A DNA stretch of 64,000 bases from Fulvivirga sediminis (GTDB lineage: Bacteria; Bacteroidota; Bacteroidia; Cytophagales; Cyclobacteriaceae), in NCBI RefSeq assembly GCF_016757215.1, contig NZ_JAESIY010000001.1, forward strand, positions 310,001-374,000, in the 5' to 3' direction. Of this stretch, positions 8,912 to 18,053 are shown piece after piece. How positions within the stretch are numbered: the first letter of the stretch is position 1; each line of letters opens with the position of its first letter. The notes below the pieces were generated by a model. It ran no database searches. It worked only from the letters and a program-made list of their open reading frames with translations, and was not told where the DNA came from. The position numbers and the translations under genes were made by a program.

Positions 8912-9091
8912 CCACAAAGATAAAAAAGGTTGACCGGACTTTGGTTTAAATCATTCTTAACCTTGTGTCTCGTTTTGAAATAGCGGTATAGTTATATAAG
9001 GATAATAAATTAGATAGCATCAAGAGAATTCTAGGTACTATTTTTATGGTGGCATTAAGTGTAGGAAATGGTTAATAAGACATAAATAATT

Positions 9092-9628
9092 TCAATAAAT
9101 ACGGGTAAGTCTATAGTAATCAGAGACGGTGAGCCTAAAGGCTTCCCTTTCTTGTTTTGACACCAAGGTATCTTCATAGCCCGATGCCGTTTTTATTTGA
9201 AACTTAGCACCTTTTATCAAGTGCTGGTATATGTCGCTGATAAAGATAAGCATAGCACTTCTGTTAAAAGTATCGAGTGTTAAAGTGTCAGTCTGGTTGT
9301 TGTGATTCGCAATTACCTCCAGGTTTCCTTCTAAAGTTATATTGAGTGGTTCTATGAGTAGAGTGGCTTCATCTTGCAGATAATTAAATACTATAGCTAG
9401 GTTGAGAACAGGGTGTGACGCTTCTTTTAACCGATCTTCAAAACGGAAGATATTTAATTTCGCTGATTTATTTTCTTCCAGATCATAATATGATTGCCTT
9501 ACGTTTTTGAAGAAAATTTCAGTATCATCACCTGTTTTAAAATCAAAGTCCGTGAGGTCTACCCCTTTGTCGCTGTCTATTTTACAGGAGGAGCATATTA
9601 AAGCCAATAAAATTATGATCCACTTCAT
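9092..9628 (-). CDS. hypothetical lipoprotein
   Basis: 178 residues. A short lipoprotein signal ends in the lipobox ICSSC, so the mature protein would be lipid-anchored. The rest is acidic and mixed alpha/beta (DLTDFDFKTGDDTEIFFKN, then NLEVIANHNNQTDTLTLDTF) with no motif I recognise. It lies three bases downstream of the murF-alr fusion gene on the same strand and is probably cotranscribed with it. Confidence 0.65.
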   Translation of the reverse strand: MKWIIILLALICSSCKIDSDKGVDLTDFDFKTGDDTEIFFKNVRQSYYDLEENKSAKLNIFRFEDRLKEASHPVLNLAIVFNYLQDEATLLIEPLNITLEGNLEVIANHNNQTDTLTLDTFNRSAMLIFISDIYQHLIKGAKFQIKTASGYEDTLVSKQEREAFRLTVSDYYRLTRIY

Positions 9629-9631
9629 ATC

Positions 9632-12067
9632 TTACTCAGTATAATAGATTCTTTTTACTCTCTGACTCACATTAGACAATATCTCGTAGGGAATAGTGTT
9701 AATTTTCTCAGCCATTTCTGTAATGGTTACGTGTTCTCCAAAAACCTCCACTTCATCTCCTTCCCGTGCATCTATGTTGGTAATGTCCACCATAGTCATA
9801 TCCATACAAACATTGCCTATTACAGGAGCTTTTTTTCCGTTGATCCACACTTCTCCATTCCCATTGCTAAAGCCTCGGTTAAAACCATCGGCATAGCCAA
9901 TGGCTATAGTGGCTATTTTCATTTCTTGGTTGACTTTCCCTTTTCTGCTGTAGCCGATGGTCTCGCCGGGTTTTACTGTTTTTATTTGAGAAATCATGGT
10001 CTTTAATCTACTTATGGGCAAAAGGTGATGTTGTTGTAAGTTGTTGGTATCCAGGCCATATAATCCTATTCCCAGTCGTACCATGTCAAATTGTAAATCA
10101 GGAAAACGAATAATTCCTGGAGAGTTTAATAAATGGACGATGGGTGAATACTGAAGGCGTTCTTTGATAATATTAACCCAGTTTTTAAGTTTTTGTGCCT
10201 GTTGATATGAAAAATCTTTATGTTCTGCTCCGTCAGCTCCAGCTAGATGACTGAAAATGCTCTTTACCCTTAGGTTAGGGTGGTTTTTCAGAATATTTAA
10301 TAATTCTTCAAGATCCTGCCCTTCAAAACCTAGCCTATGCATGCCAGTATCTAGTTTTAGGTGGATTTTAGCAGATCTTCCATCTAAGTAGCTAATGAAA
10401 TGCTTAAGTATATTTAGGTTATAGATCTCAGGTTCCAGATCATATTTTATAATGTTTTCGAAGCTGTCTTCACTAGGGTTCATCACCATAATAGGCAGAT
10501 AGATACCATTGGTTCTTAAAAACATGCCTTCGTCAGCATATGCCACCCCCAGATAATCTACCCTGTGAAACTGCATCAGATTAGCTATTTCTAAGCTACC
10601 GCTGCCATAGGCAAAGGCCTTTACCATTACCATTAGCTTGGTGTGCGACTTTAACTGAGATTTGTAAAAATTGAGGTTATGAGTAAGAGCATCAAGGTTA
10701 ATCTGTAGCTGTGTACCATGAAGTCTTTCTTCCAGCGCACGTACCACTTTTTCAAAAGTGAAGCTACGGGCACCTTTTACCAAAATAAGCTCATTTTGTA
10801 ACTGACTTAGGTCAAAATCATTTAAAAAGTCGGTCGTGTTTTTATAAAATGAGGATGGAATGTCAAAACAGTCTTTATTTTTGGTTAGCACAGGCCCTAT
10901 TCCAATGAGGCGGTTGATATCAGCCGATTTAAATATGGTATTTATTTGTTGATATAGCCCTTTTTCTTCTAAATCACTTTGCTGTATATCAGATAGTATG
11001 ACGGTTCTTTTAGGGTGTTGTGTCTGATGAGAAAGAAACTCAACTGCTATACGTAGGCCTGCCAGATCATTATTATAAGTGTCATCTATTAAGGAAGATC
11101 CATTAAGCGCTTTTTTCATTTCTAAGCGCATAGGTATTGTCTGAAGTTTATCAAGACCTTTTTGAATGATGCTGAAATCAAAACCCATTAAAGTGAGAAA
11201 AGCTACGCAATGCAGGCTGTTTTGCAGGGCAGCTTCTGAAGAAAATGGAAAATTGAGCACGTGATTATTCCCCTCATATGATATTTGCATGGAGGTAACG
11301 CCGAGTTTGCTTTCTTGACTTATAATGTGAATATCTGCTTGTTCCGAATACCCCCAGGTAAATCCTTTATCTTTTAAATGTTGATCTATGAGTTCATGAT
11401 CTTTGCAATAAATTACCCGGCGAGTATTTTTAAAGAGTAAGGCCTTTTCTTTTACTTTTTCTTCAATAGAATAAAATCCTTGTGCATGTGCTGAGCCAAT
11501 ATTGGAGAAAATGCCTATTTCTGGCTGAATGATATGGGCTAGCTTTTGCATTTCTCCTGTGGTGCTTATCCCGGCTTCAAATATGCCCACTTCGTGGAGG
11601 TCGTTGATTTGCCAAACCGAAAGCGGTACCCCTATCTGTGAGTTATAGCTGTGGGGGCTTTTCACTACTTTTTTATACGGAGACAGCATTTGGTGCAGCC
11701 ACTCTTTAATGATGGTTTTACCATTGCTACCAGTAATACCAACGCACAAAAGCTTATAGGTCTCACGATGATACTGTGCGATTGCCTGTAATGCTTCTAT
11801 TACATTATCTACTTGAATGAAATTACTATTTGGATATGGAGTAACGTCCAAGTTTTTCTCAACTACAAATTGTCGGACTCCTTCGTTGTATAAATTAGAA
11901 ATATAGTCATGTCCGTCATGTCTTTTCCCTGAAATAGCAAAAAATAAGGCTCCTCTGGCAAAGAATGACTTTCGGCTATCTGTTAATAAATAGCTTATTT
12001 CCGATGGCCCATTTTCAGATAAAATAATTCCCTTGGTGATAGAAGGTAGCTGCTGGAACGTAATCAT
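9632..12067 (-). CDS. murF-alr: bifunctional MurF (UDP-MurNAc-tripeptide--D-Ala-D-Ala ligase) / alanine racemase
   Basis: 811 residues joining two cell-wall enzymes. Residues 1 to about 445 are MurF, with Mur ligase P-loop GITGSNGKT at 110-118 and later LIDDTYNND; it adds D-Ala-D-Ala to the peptidoglycan precursor with ATP. Residues from about 452 are alanine racemase, with PLP lysine K483 in VKAFAYG and the C-terminal GYADGFNRGF and VCMDMTMVDI motifs; it makes the D-alanine used upstream. The fusion is a normal arrangement in Bacteroidota and not an artefact. All key motifs are intact. Confidence 0.95.
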   Translation of the reverse strand: MITFQQLPSITKGIILSENGPSEISYLLTDSRKSFFARGALFFAISGKRHDGHDYISNLYNEGVRQFVVEKNLDVTPYPNSNFIQVDNVIEALQAIAQYHRETYKLLCVGITGSNGKTIIKEWLHQMLSPYKKVVKSPHSYNSQIGVPLSVWQINDLHEVGIFEAGISTTGEMQKLAHIIQPEIGIFSNIGSAHAQGFYSIEEKVKEKALLFKNTRRVIYCKDHELIDQHLKDKGFTWGYSEQADIHIISQESKLGVTSMQISYEGNNHVLNFPFSSEAALQNSLHCVAFLTLMGFDFSIIQKGLDKLQTIPMRLEMKKALNGSSLIDDTYNNDLAGLRIAVEFLSHQTQHPKRTVILSDIQQSDLEEKGLYQQINTIFKSADINRLIGIGPVLTKNKDCFDIPSSFYKNTTDFLNDFDLSQLQNELILVKGARSFTFEKVVRALEERLHGTQLQINLDALTHNLNFYKSQLKSHTKLMVMVKAFAYGSGSLEIANLMQFHRVDYLGVAYADEGMFLRTNGIYLPIMVMNPSEDSFENIIKYDLEPEIYNLNILKHFISYLDGRSAKIHLKLDTGMHRLGFEGQDLEELLNILKNHPNLRVKSIFSHLAGADGAEHKDFSYQQAQKLKNWVNIIKERLQYSPIVHLLNSPGIIRFPDLQFDMVRLGIGLYGLDTNNLQQHHLLPISRLKTMISQIKTVKPGETIGYSRKGKVNQEMKIATIAIGYADGFNRGFSNGNGEVWINGKKAPVIGNVCMDMTMVDITNIDAREGDEVEVFGEHVTITEMAEKINTIPYEILSNVSQRVKRIYYTE

Positions 12068-12181
12068 ATGATGTTCTCCAAATTTTCCCTAAAGCTATAG
12101 AATCATGAAGCTTTAACATATAAAACATAGCTCTTTTTGATACAGAGAATTTACGTCAATATTAGGGAAATAGTACATGAG

Positions 12182-12520
12182 TTATAAAAGTCGAGTACCA
12201 TTAGGAATGGGCTTATCAGGTGTAGCGAGTATCACATGGCCATTCTCATCATGAAAGCCGGTAACAAGTACCTGAGATATTAAGGGGCCGATTTGTTTTT
12301 CAGGGAAGTTTACTACACAAATCACCTGTTTGTTTATGAGGGTTTCCGGATCATAATGATATGTGATTTGAGCGCTTGACTTTTTTATACCAATTTCATC
12401 TCCTAAATTGACTAATAACTTATAAGCAGGTTTCCTCGCCTCCGGAAATAACTCTGCCTTAATCACTGTTCCTACACAGATTTTGACCTTTTCGAATTCA
12501 TCCCAATTAATTAGATCCAT
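12182..12520 (-). CDS. CsaA-like tRNA-binding domain protein
   Basis: 112 residues forming a single OB-fold tRNA-binding domain. Visible signatures are [27 protein letters not shown], then [10 protein letters not shown] and [22 protein letters not shown]. The size and pattern match CsaA, a dimeric tRNA-binding protein with reported chaperone or export-related activity in Bacillus. It is divergent from the small secreted-protein gene at 12624. Confidence 0.88.
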   Translation of the reverse strand: MDLINWDEFEKVKICVGTVIKAELFPEARKPAYKLLVNLGDEIGIKKSSAQITYHYDPETLINKQVICVVNFPEKQIGPLISQVLVTGFHDENGHVILATPDKPIPNGTRLL

Positions 12521-12623
12521 ATTATTTTTTGTTTGAGGTATGGTCTAATATTAGCCGTATCATCTATGATTTGCAACATTTTCAAATATTATGCGTATAT
12601 TTAACATCACTTTTATGCTTCTT

Positions 12624-13058
12624 ATGAAACTAAAGTCGTTCAAAAACTTATTTATGCTTTCAGTATTTTGTGCTTTTGCATCTACTGCTTTAGCGCAGGA
12701 AAATACGTTTATGTTCGAAGATGGAGGATCTGGTTCTTCTGCCAGTGATCTAATGGATGCGGGAAATGAAAGATCATACACTTCTGGCGAAGGCAGATCG
12801 TATTCTACACACCACAAAGCACGTACCTCTTATACTGATGGAGATAAGGAAAGCAACAAGAAAAATCAGGATATAGAGTCTAAGAAAAAGGAATCTGATA
12901 AGGCCAATAGTACTAATAGTGTCAGCAAAGAAACTTCTGAAGATAAAGGTAGATCTTCATCAGATAATACATATGAAGATCCTAATTCTGTTATTTCTTT
13001 TAATTTCTTACACTACATAATTCAGAAATTTAAATTTTCAGAAATGGTAGAAGAATAG
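12624..13058 (+). CDS. small secreted low-complexity protein, unknown
   Basis: 144 residues from the ATG at 12624 (MKLKSFKNLFMLSVFC), chosen because it gives a normal signal peptide ending STALAQ; ATGs at 12591 and 12615 would add a second hydrophobic start. The mature part is rich in Ser, Lys, Asp and Glu, lacks clear secondary structure (ESNKKNQDIESKKKESDKA), and ends in a more hydrophobic stretch SFNFLHYIIQKFKFSEMV. I recognise no family. Its stop codon lies inside a terminator hairpin shared with the convergent phosphatase gene. Confidence 0.6.
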   Translation: MKLKSFKNLFMLSVFCAFASTALAQENTFMFEDGGSGSSASDLMDAGNERSYTSGEGRSYSTHHKARTSYTDGDKESNKKNQDIESKKKESDKANSTNSVSKETSEDKGRSSSDNTYEDPNSVISFNFLHYIIQKFKFSEMVEE

Positions 13059-13074
13059 GTTTAACCTATTTTTT
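13054..13074. terminator. compact bidirectional terminator overlapping two stop codons
   Basis: AATAGGTTTAACCTATT is a near-perfect inverted repeat followed by Ts on both strands. It contains the stop codons of the secreted-protein gene (+) and of the acid phosphatase gene (-), which converge here. Confidence 0.6.
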
Positions 13075-13872
13075 AAAAGCCTTTTTTCTCCTGATTATTT
13101 TTTCTTCATTGGAGATCCCGTAGTCATTACCATAAATACTACCTTCCCACTCTCCATACATAGGGTTAGGTAGAATTATGAAGTTATCAAGTAGTTCCTC
13201 TTTGTTTTTCAACAATATATTTTTGCCCATATCCTTACCACGGTCAGCATATAGCTGCGAATAATCAGTGAGGTTATCTCCTACAAATAGAATAATAGTA
13301 TAGTCATTAGCTACATGCTGCCTCCTTTCGGTTTTGTCACTAGTGCCAGATTTCAAGAAAATGTGATTTTGATCTGCATTGGGGAGATCAAGCATAGTTA
13401 GGTTTTGTATAGTACTCTCTAACTCCGTTTGCTTACGATTAGAAATATAAAATACTTCTACTCCATTTTCTTTGGCATAGGTTAAGAACTCTTTGGCGCC
13501 AGGCAGTACTTCAGCTCTTACCTCATCAGTCCATTTTTTCCAGCTTTCTGATGCGTATGTTTTTCCTTCTTCTATAAGTTGAGCTTCATATGGGCTGTTA
13601 TCTAATACAGTCTCATCAATATCTAATACCACTGCCGGAGGTTTTTGAAACTCCATAGTGTCTAATTTGTTGCTTAGTAAATATTCAGCATATTGGTAGG
13701 CTTGTAGATAGCTGGCTGTCATTTCAGCGGATCTTTGATACCATAATACGCTGTTGGTTAAGTGTTCCGAAAGTTGCTTTTCTGCGGTGGATATTTTAGG
13801 AGCACAATTAATGGATAGAATTGAGGCAAATATAATTGCTATGTAAATAAGGAGAGGGTGTTTTTTGCTCAT
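13066..13872 (-). CDS. 5'-nucleotidase, lipoprotein e(P4) family (class C acid phosphatase)
   Basis: 268 residues. A signal with lipobox SINC places the lipid on C23. The HAD core starts at VVLDIDETVLDN (D84, D86, T88), with the next motifs at VFYISNRKQTE and the lysine/acid region FVGDNLTDYSQLY. Class C phosphatases are outer-membrane lipoproteins that hydrolyse nucleoside monophosphates, as in e(P4) of Haemophilus, where the enzyme helps take up NAD and haem. The length is normal for the family. Confidence 0.92.
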   Translation of the reverse strand: MSKKHPLLIYIAIIFASILSINCAPKISTAEKQLSEHLTNSVLWYQRSAEMTASYLQAYQYAEYLLSNKLDTMEFQKPPAVVLDIDETVLDNSPYEAQLIEEGKTYASESWKKWTDEVRAEVLPGAKEFLTYAKENGVEVFYISNRKQTELESTIQNLTMLDLPNADQNHIFLKSGTSDKTERRQHVANDYTIILFVGDNLTDYSQLYADRGKDMGKNILLKNKEELLDNFIILPNPMYGEWEGSIYGNDYGISNEEKIIRRKKAFKK

Positions 13873-13979
13873 AACTCAGAACTTAATATTTTCTTCTGCA
13901 ATACTAAAGTCCATGGTGGTCTTTTTGTTGTGAATGGTGAAATAAATTTTAAAATACTACCCCTTTCTTAAAATGTGTA

Positions 13980-13994
13980 TGCAACTTTGTTGCA
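13980..13994. promoter_or_regulatory. palindromic operator (Fur/Zur-like), copy 1
   Basis: TGCAAC-TTT-GTTGCA is a perfect 6-3-6 inverted repeat that ends 15 bases before the receptor start codon. It overlaps a weak -7 element (CAACTTTG). A nearly identical repeat lies ahead of the next gene, which indicates a shared repressor. The Fur/Zur attribution is inference. Confidence 0.6.
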
Positions 13995-14009
13995 ATTAAT
14001 GAATGAAAT

Positions 14010-16436
14010 ATGAAAAAGTTAGGCTTAATCTTTATTTTCTCTCTTCTTTTTAGTGTGGTATATAGTCAAAAAAAGGATTGCTCCTTAGATTGTAGTTGTT
14101 CTTTTGATGGTGTTATTACTGATGCTCAAACGGGAGAACCGCTAGCTTATGCCTCGGTGCAGGTAAAGGGTACAGAAAAAGGAGCACTTACCAATGAGAA
14201 GGGGTATTTCATCCTTGAGAAATTGTGCTCACAAGAATTTGATATTTTGGTTTCATATGTGGGTTATAAGAGTGTGGTTCATCATCATGACCTCTTTCAT
14301 AAACACATGAATGTGCAGCTGGCTGAAGATGATATGATACTGGAAAGTGTGGTGGTGGAAGGAGATAAGCAACAATCTGGACTATCTACTGCGGCGGAAA
14401 ATAAGATTTCTAAACAAGAGCTTGATTTGGTTAAGAATGAAAGTCTGGGAGATGTACTCACTAATATTACAGGAGTTTCAACTATGAAAACAGGAGCGAA
14501 CATTGTGAAACCTGTGATTCATGGATTGTACGGAAATCGCATTTTAATAATTAATAATGGCATTAGGCATGAAGGACAAACCTGGGGAAGTGATCATGCA
14601 CCTGAGATAGATGTAAGCCAGGCTGACAATGTTACCGTAGTGAAAGGAGCTTCTGCAGTAAAGTATGGTCCTGATGCTATGGGGGGAGTAGTTATTTTGA
14701 ATCCTCCTAAAATGGAATTACTTACAGGACATTTGCATGGAGAAGCGGGAGTGGAAGCAGGTAGTAACGGAAGGTCTTTAAATGGAAATTTGTTATTGCA
14801 AGAAGGCTATAAAAAGTGGGCCTGGATGGCTCAGCTGTCTGGTAGGCAGCAGGGAGATATGAAGACTCCCGATTATTATCTAACCAACACGGGAGCGCGT
14901 GAACTTAGCTATATGGCTGGTACACGCTACCATCATAAAAATATCGATCTACAATTAAGCTATAGTCATATAGGGCAAGAGTTGGGTGTGCTGAGAGGTT
15001 CCGTGGTCGGCAGCCTGGAAGATTTGGCTTTGGCTATGCAGAGTGAGAAGCCAGCTTACACTAATTCTGATTTTAGTTATGATATTAATAATCCTCGGCA
15101 GGAGGTGCAGCATGATGTGGTTACTGCCAAGGGAGAGTACAATTTTTCTAACAGTATGCTAAAGTTTGAATACGGCTTTCAAGCTAACAGAAGAAAGGAA
15201 TTTGATGTTAGGCGATCTAATAATAATGAATTACCATCCATAGATCTTGAGCTTTTTACTCATACTTTAGATTTGGAGTGGCTTCACCCGGAAATTAATG
15301 GCTGGGATGGTAGTATTGGCGGTCAGTGGTTGTATCAGGATAATAATAATGTACCCGGTACTAATACAGTGCAGTTTGTGCCTAATTACAATAACAGTAG
15401 ATTTGGTTTATACATCACCGAATCAAAGCCGCTGGATCATTTTACCCTTGAGGTAGGTGTTAGGTATGATTATCAACAGGCCAATGTACGTGGTCGTGAA
15501 AATGATAATGGCATTTACAGACAAGATCTGACTTATAACAGTGTTACAGGCCTTATTGGTATAAGCAAGGAGTTAGGGCAGTACGGACATTTTAGAACGA
15601 GTATAGGATCAGCCTGGAGACCTCCAAACGTAGCGGAGCTGTATAGTTATGGTAAGCATGAAAATGAGGTTGAATATGGTTTTTGGCGTTGGGAGATTAA
15701 GAGTGCAGGGGCAGTAGGTAGTAGCAGAGATGTGGCCGATCAGGATAGCAAACCTATTGATAACGAAACCTCTTTTAAATGGCTGGCTACTTATAATTAT
15801 AAAACTTCAAAGCATGATTTAGAAATAACGCCTTATGTTAATTACATGGGCAATTATATTTATACACGTCCTGGTGGTATAGTTTCTACTGTAAGAGGGC
15901 CTTTCCCCTATTTTCTTTATGATCAGACTAATGCCCTGTTTTATGGCCTTGATGCCAGTTATATCCATCATCATAATAAAACATTTTCTTCCCAGGTAAG
16001 AGGATCGTATTTGTATGTAAAAGATGTTAGCAGCGACGCCTATTTTGTAGGCATTACTTCAAATAAGGTGGGGTATAAATTGAATTTTGAAAAATCTATT
16101 CTTGGTTTTGATAATGTAAATGCAAGTATTGAAGGGAATTATATTTTTAAGCAATACAATGCTCCGAAAGTGATAAGTCCTACTGAGATTATTGAGGGCG
16201 AAGAGGCTGGGACACCAGTTATAGAAAATAGTAATGATCGATTTGATTTTGCGCCTGCACCTGATGGCTACTTTTTGTTAGATGCTCAAGTAAATGTAAC
16301 TATGGGTAAGTTAATCCTTGGTCTTAGAGGTAAGAATCTGCTTAATACTAGCTATCGAGATTATACTAATAGCATGCGATATTATGCTGATGAACCGGGC
16401 TTGAATGTGCTTTTTTCTGCTAAGTATAAATTTTAA
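14010..16436 (+). CDS. TonB-dependent outer-membrane receptor, possibly metal (zinc) uptake
   Basis: 808 residues. A signal peptide (LIFIFSLLFSVVYSQ) is followed by a cysteine cluster CSLDCSCS, a carboxypeptidase-regulatory domain (about 30-110, FDGVITDAQTGEPLAYASVQV), the plug (about 120-240, SLGDVLTNITGVSTM to GPDAMGGVVIL), and a 22-strand barrel ending in aromatic Phe. His-rich spots (HHHDLF, DAS-IHHHNK) and the plug sequence resemble zinc receptors such as ZnuD. It shares an operator with the next gene and lies just upstream of it. Ligand specificity is inference; ferric siderophore or copper are the alternatives. Confidence 0.85.
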   Translation: MKKLGLIFIFSLLFSVVYSQKKDCSLDCSCSFDGVITDAQTGEPLAYASVQVKGTEKGALTNEKGYFILEKLCSQEFDILVSYVGYKSVVHHHDLFHKHMNVQLAEDDMILESVVVEGDKQQSGLSTAAENKISKQELDLVKNESLGDVLTNITGVSTMKTGANIVKPVIHGLYGNRILIINNGIRHEGQTWGSDHAPEIDVSQADNVTVVKGASAVKYGPDAMGGVVILNPPKMELLTGHLHGEAGVEAGSNGRSLNGNLLLQEGYKKWAWMAQLSGRQQGDMKTPDYYLTNTGARELSYMAGTRYHHKNIDLQLSYSHIGQELGVLRGSVVGSLEDLALAMQSEKPAYTNSDFSYDINNPRQEVQHDVVTAKGEYNFSNSMLKFEYGFQANRRKEFDVRRSNNNELPSIDLELFTHTLDLEWLHPEINGWDGSIGGQWLYQDNNNVPGTNTVQFVPNYNNSRFGLYITESKPLDHFTLEVGVRYDYQQANVRGRENDNGIYRQDLTYNSVTGLIGISKELGQYGHFRTSIGSAWRPPNVAELYSYGKHENEVEYGFWRWEIKSAGAVGSSRDVADQDSKPIDNETSFKWLATYNYKTSKHDLEITPYVNYMGNYIYTRPGGIVSTVRGPFPYFLYDQTNALFYGLDASYIHHHNKTFSSQVRGSYLYVKDVSSDAYFVGITSNKVGYKLNFEKSILGFDNVNASIEGNYIFKQYNAPKVISPTEIIEGEEAGTPVIENSNDRFDFAPAPDGYFLLDAQVNVTMGKLILGLRGKNLLNTSYRDYTNSMRYYADEPGLNVLFSAKYKF

Positions 16437-16491
16437 TTGACCTCTTATATAGGCATCTTAAACTTTTTTTCAACCTTTTACATAAAACAGA

Positions 16492-16506
16492 TGCAATATT
16501 GTTGCA
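16492..16506. promoter_or_regulatory. palindromic operator (Fur/Zur-like), copy 2
   Basis: TGCAAT-ATT-GTTGCA matches the 15-bp repeat at 13980 with one mismatch in the left arm. It overlaps the -33 zone of the promoter whose -7 element is at 16514-16521, a position where a bound repressor would block RNA polymerase. Confidence 0.6.
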
Positions 16507-16513
16507 ATTGCTA

Positions 16514-16521
16514 TATCTTTG
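16514..16521 (+). promoter_or_regulatory. Bacteroidota -7 promoter element for the lipoprotein gene
   Basis: TATCTTTG fits TAnnTTTG exactly. Transcription would begin near 16527, which rules out the TTG codon at 16499 as start and favours the ATG at 16547 or 16559. Confidence 0.6.
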
Positions 16522-16546
16522 CATTAAGATTTTTATAAAAACTAAA

Positions 16547-17158
16547 ATGCAGCAACACATGAAAGTTTTACGAATTACAATTCCTGTTTTATTATTATTT
16601 ACGGTGCTTTTCACTTCGTGTAGTGATGATGATGTACCTGAAGCAGAAAACGAGGAAGAAGTGATCAATCAGATTACACTTACCTTCACCCCGTCTGAAG
16701 GTACAGAGGTAGTAACAGCGACTTACTATGATCCTGATGGTGAAGGAACTGAAAAACCTACTCAAGACGATATAGTACTAAAAGCCAATACTGAGTATAC
16801 CTTAACTATGTCTTTAAAAAATACTGTAGGTGACGAGAATGAAGATATCACAGAAGAAATTAAAGAAGAAAGCGATGCACACATGTTCTTCTTTGGGTTT
16901 ACAGAAGGCCTTTTTTCTGATCCTCAGGGCACCGGTAATATAGGAGCAGGTAATAGAGATGATAAGGATATTAACTATGAAGACAAGGATGTGAATTCAC
17001 TGCCTTTAGGTTTAACCACAACCTGGACTACTGCTGAGGCTAAATCAGGAAATTTCCGAATTATACTAAAGCATCAGCCTAATTTAAAGTCTGAGTCTAC
17101 TACTACCGAAGACGGACAGTCTGATGTTGATCTTAACTGGAAAATTGAAATCAAGTAA
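16547..17158 (+). CDS. acidic lipoprotein paired with the TonB receptor
   Basis: 203 residues from the ATG at 16547; the ATG at 16559 is equally possible. The signal VLLLFTVLFTSC ends in a lipobox, followed by an acidic tether SDDDVPEAENEEE. The body is beta-rich (QITLTFTPSEGTEVVTATYYD) with HMFFFGFTEGLF and a final KIEIK strand. Families of this type are often annotated as type 1 periplasmic-binding-fold lipoproteins next to TonB receptors in Bacteroidota; I cannot confirm the fold. The shared operator implies that it acts with the receptor, perhaps as a metal-capturing surface lipoprotein. Confidence 0.6.
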   Translation: MQQHMKVLRITIPVLLLFTVLFTSCSDDDVPEAENEEEVINQITLTFTPSEGTEVVTATYYDPDGEGTEKPTQDDIVLKANTEYTLTMSLKNTVGDENEDITEEIKEESDAHMFFFGFTEGLFSDPQGTGNIGAGNRDDKDINYEDKDVNSLPLGLTTTWTTAEAKSGNFRIILKHQPNLKSESTTTEDGQSDVDLNWKIEIK

Positions 17159-17188
17159 TTTAAAATAAACGATTTAGGTTTAATCGCT

Positions 17189-17232
17189 AAAAACAGGCTT
17201 CCTTTTCTAATGAAAAGGGGCCTGTTTTTTAT
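17189..17232 (+). terminator. intrinsic terminator after the lipoprotein gene
   Basis: AAAACAGG at 17190-17197 pairs with CCTGTTTT at 17221-17228, with an inner CCTTTTC/GAAAAGG stem and a TAAT loop, and T residues to the end. Confidence 0.85.
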
Positions 17233-17350
17233 TTTTATATAGATTATTTAAAAAAAGCCAACTATCAAAAGTATGATACGTTAAACAGTAATACCCTTAA
17301 ATTATATAAGGGAGAAAAGATTTTGAAACTTAAATCAAAAATTTAAAATC

Positions 17351-17977
17351 ATGGCAGATTTAAAATTGGGCGACATAGCCCCTGATTTTACCGCTGAAAC
17401 TACTGAAGGTACGGTTAGCTATCACGAATGGTTAGGAGACTCATGGGGAATATTATTTTCTCACCCTGCAGACTTTACGCCAGTGTGTACTACTGAGCTA
17501 GGTACTGCTGCTAAATATAAGCCTGAGTTTGATAAAAGAAACGTTAAAATGATGGCTATTAGTGTGGATGATATCGATTCTCATCATGAGTGGGTGAAAG
17601 ATATTAACGAAACACAAAACTGTGTAATGAACTTTCCTATCATAGCTGATCCTAATAAGGAAATAGCTGATCTTTATGGAATGATTCACCCGAAGGCATC
17701 AGGTACGGCTACGGTAAGATCTGTATATATTGTGGGACCAGACAAGACGCTTAAACTGTTGCTAACTTATCCTGCCTCTACAGGTAGAAACTTTGACGAG
17801 TTATTAAGAGTGATAGACAGCTTGCAGCTTACAGCTAATCAGCAGCTGGCTACTCCGGCAAACTGGAATCATGGTGATAAGGTAGTTATTTCACCTTCAG
17901 TCTCTGATGAAGACGCAGATAAAAGATTCCCAGGTTACGAAAAAGTGAAACCTTACTTAAGACTAACCAAGGTTTAA
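17351..17977 (+). CDS. peroxiredoxin (AhpC/TSA, Prx6 type)
   Basis: 208 residues. The peroxidatic cysteine is C46 in DFTPVCTTELG, and the C-terminal domain runs from about 150 to the KVKPYLRLTKV end. A second cysteine (C90, QNCVMNF) is not in the usual resolving position, so the enzyme is of the Prx6 (1-Cys-like) subfamily. It reduces hydrogen peroxide and organic hydroperoxides in the cytoplasm. It has its own terminator downstream and stands alone. Confidence 0.93.
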   Translation: MADLKLGDIAPDFTAETTEGTVSYHEWLGDSWGILFSHPADFTPVCTTELGTAAKYKPEFDKRNVKMMAISVDDIDSHHEWVKDINETQNCVMNFPIIADPNKEIADLYGMIHPKASGTATVRSVYIVGPDKTLKLLLTYPASTGRNFDELLRVIDSLQLTANQQLATPANWNHGDKVVISPSVSDEDADKRFPGYEKVKPYLRLTKV

Positions 17978-17996
17978 TTTAATTGAATCGATAAAG

Positions 17997-18032
17997 AAAA
18001 GGCTGCTTTACGAGGTGTAAGGCAGCCTTTTT
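17997..18032. terminator. bidirectional terminator between peroxiredoxin and M1 peptidase genes
   Basis: AAAGGCTGC at about 17998 pairs with GCAGCCTTT, with a GAGGT loop inside a weaker inner stem and a T run. The two neighbouring genes converge on it. Confidence 0.85.
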
Positions 18033-18053
18033 GGTTTTAAAACAACTAGAATG

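Noticed and set aside
8915-8922. CAAAGATA as -7 element for radA
   Set aside because: It would place transcription start at the start codon and leave no leader; likely chance.
9632-12067. MurF-Alr joined genes as assembly fusion
   Set aside because: The same fusion is the normal form in Bacteroidota and both active sites are intact.
16499-16546. TTG start for the lipoprotein gene
   Set aside because: It lies before the -7 element and inside the palindrome, so it could not be transcribed from that promoter.
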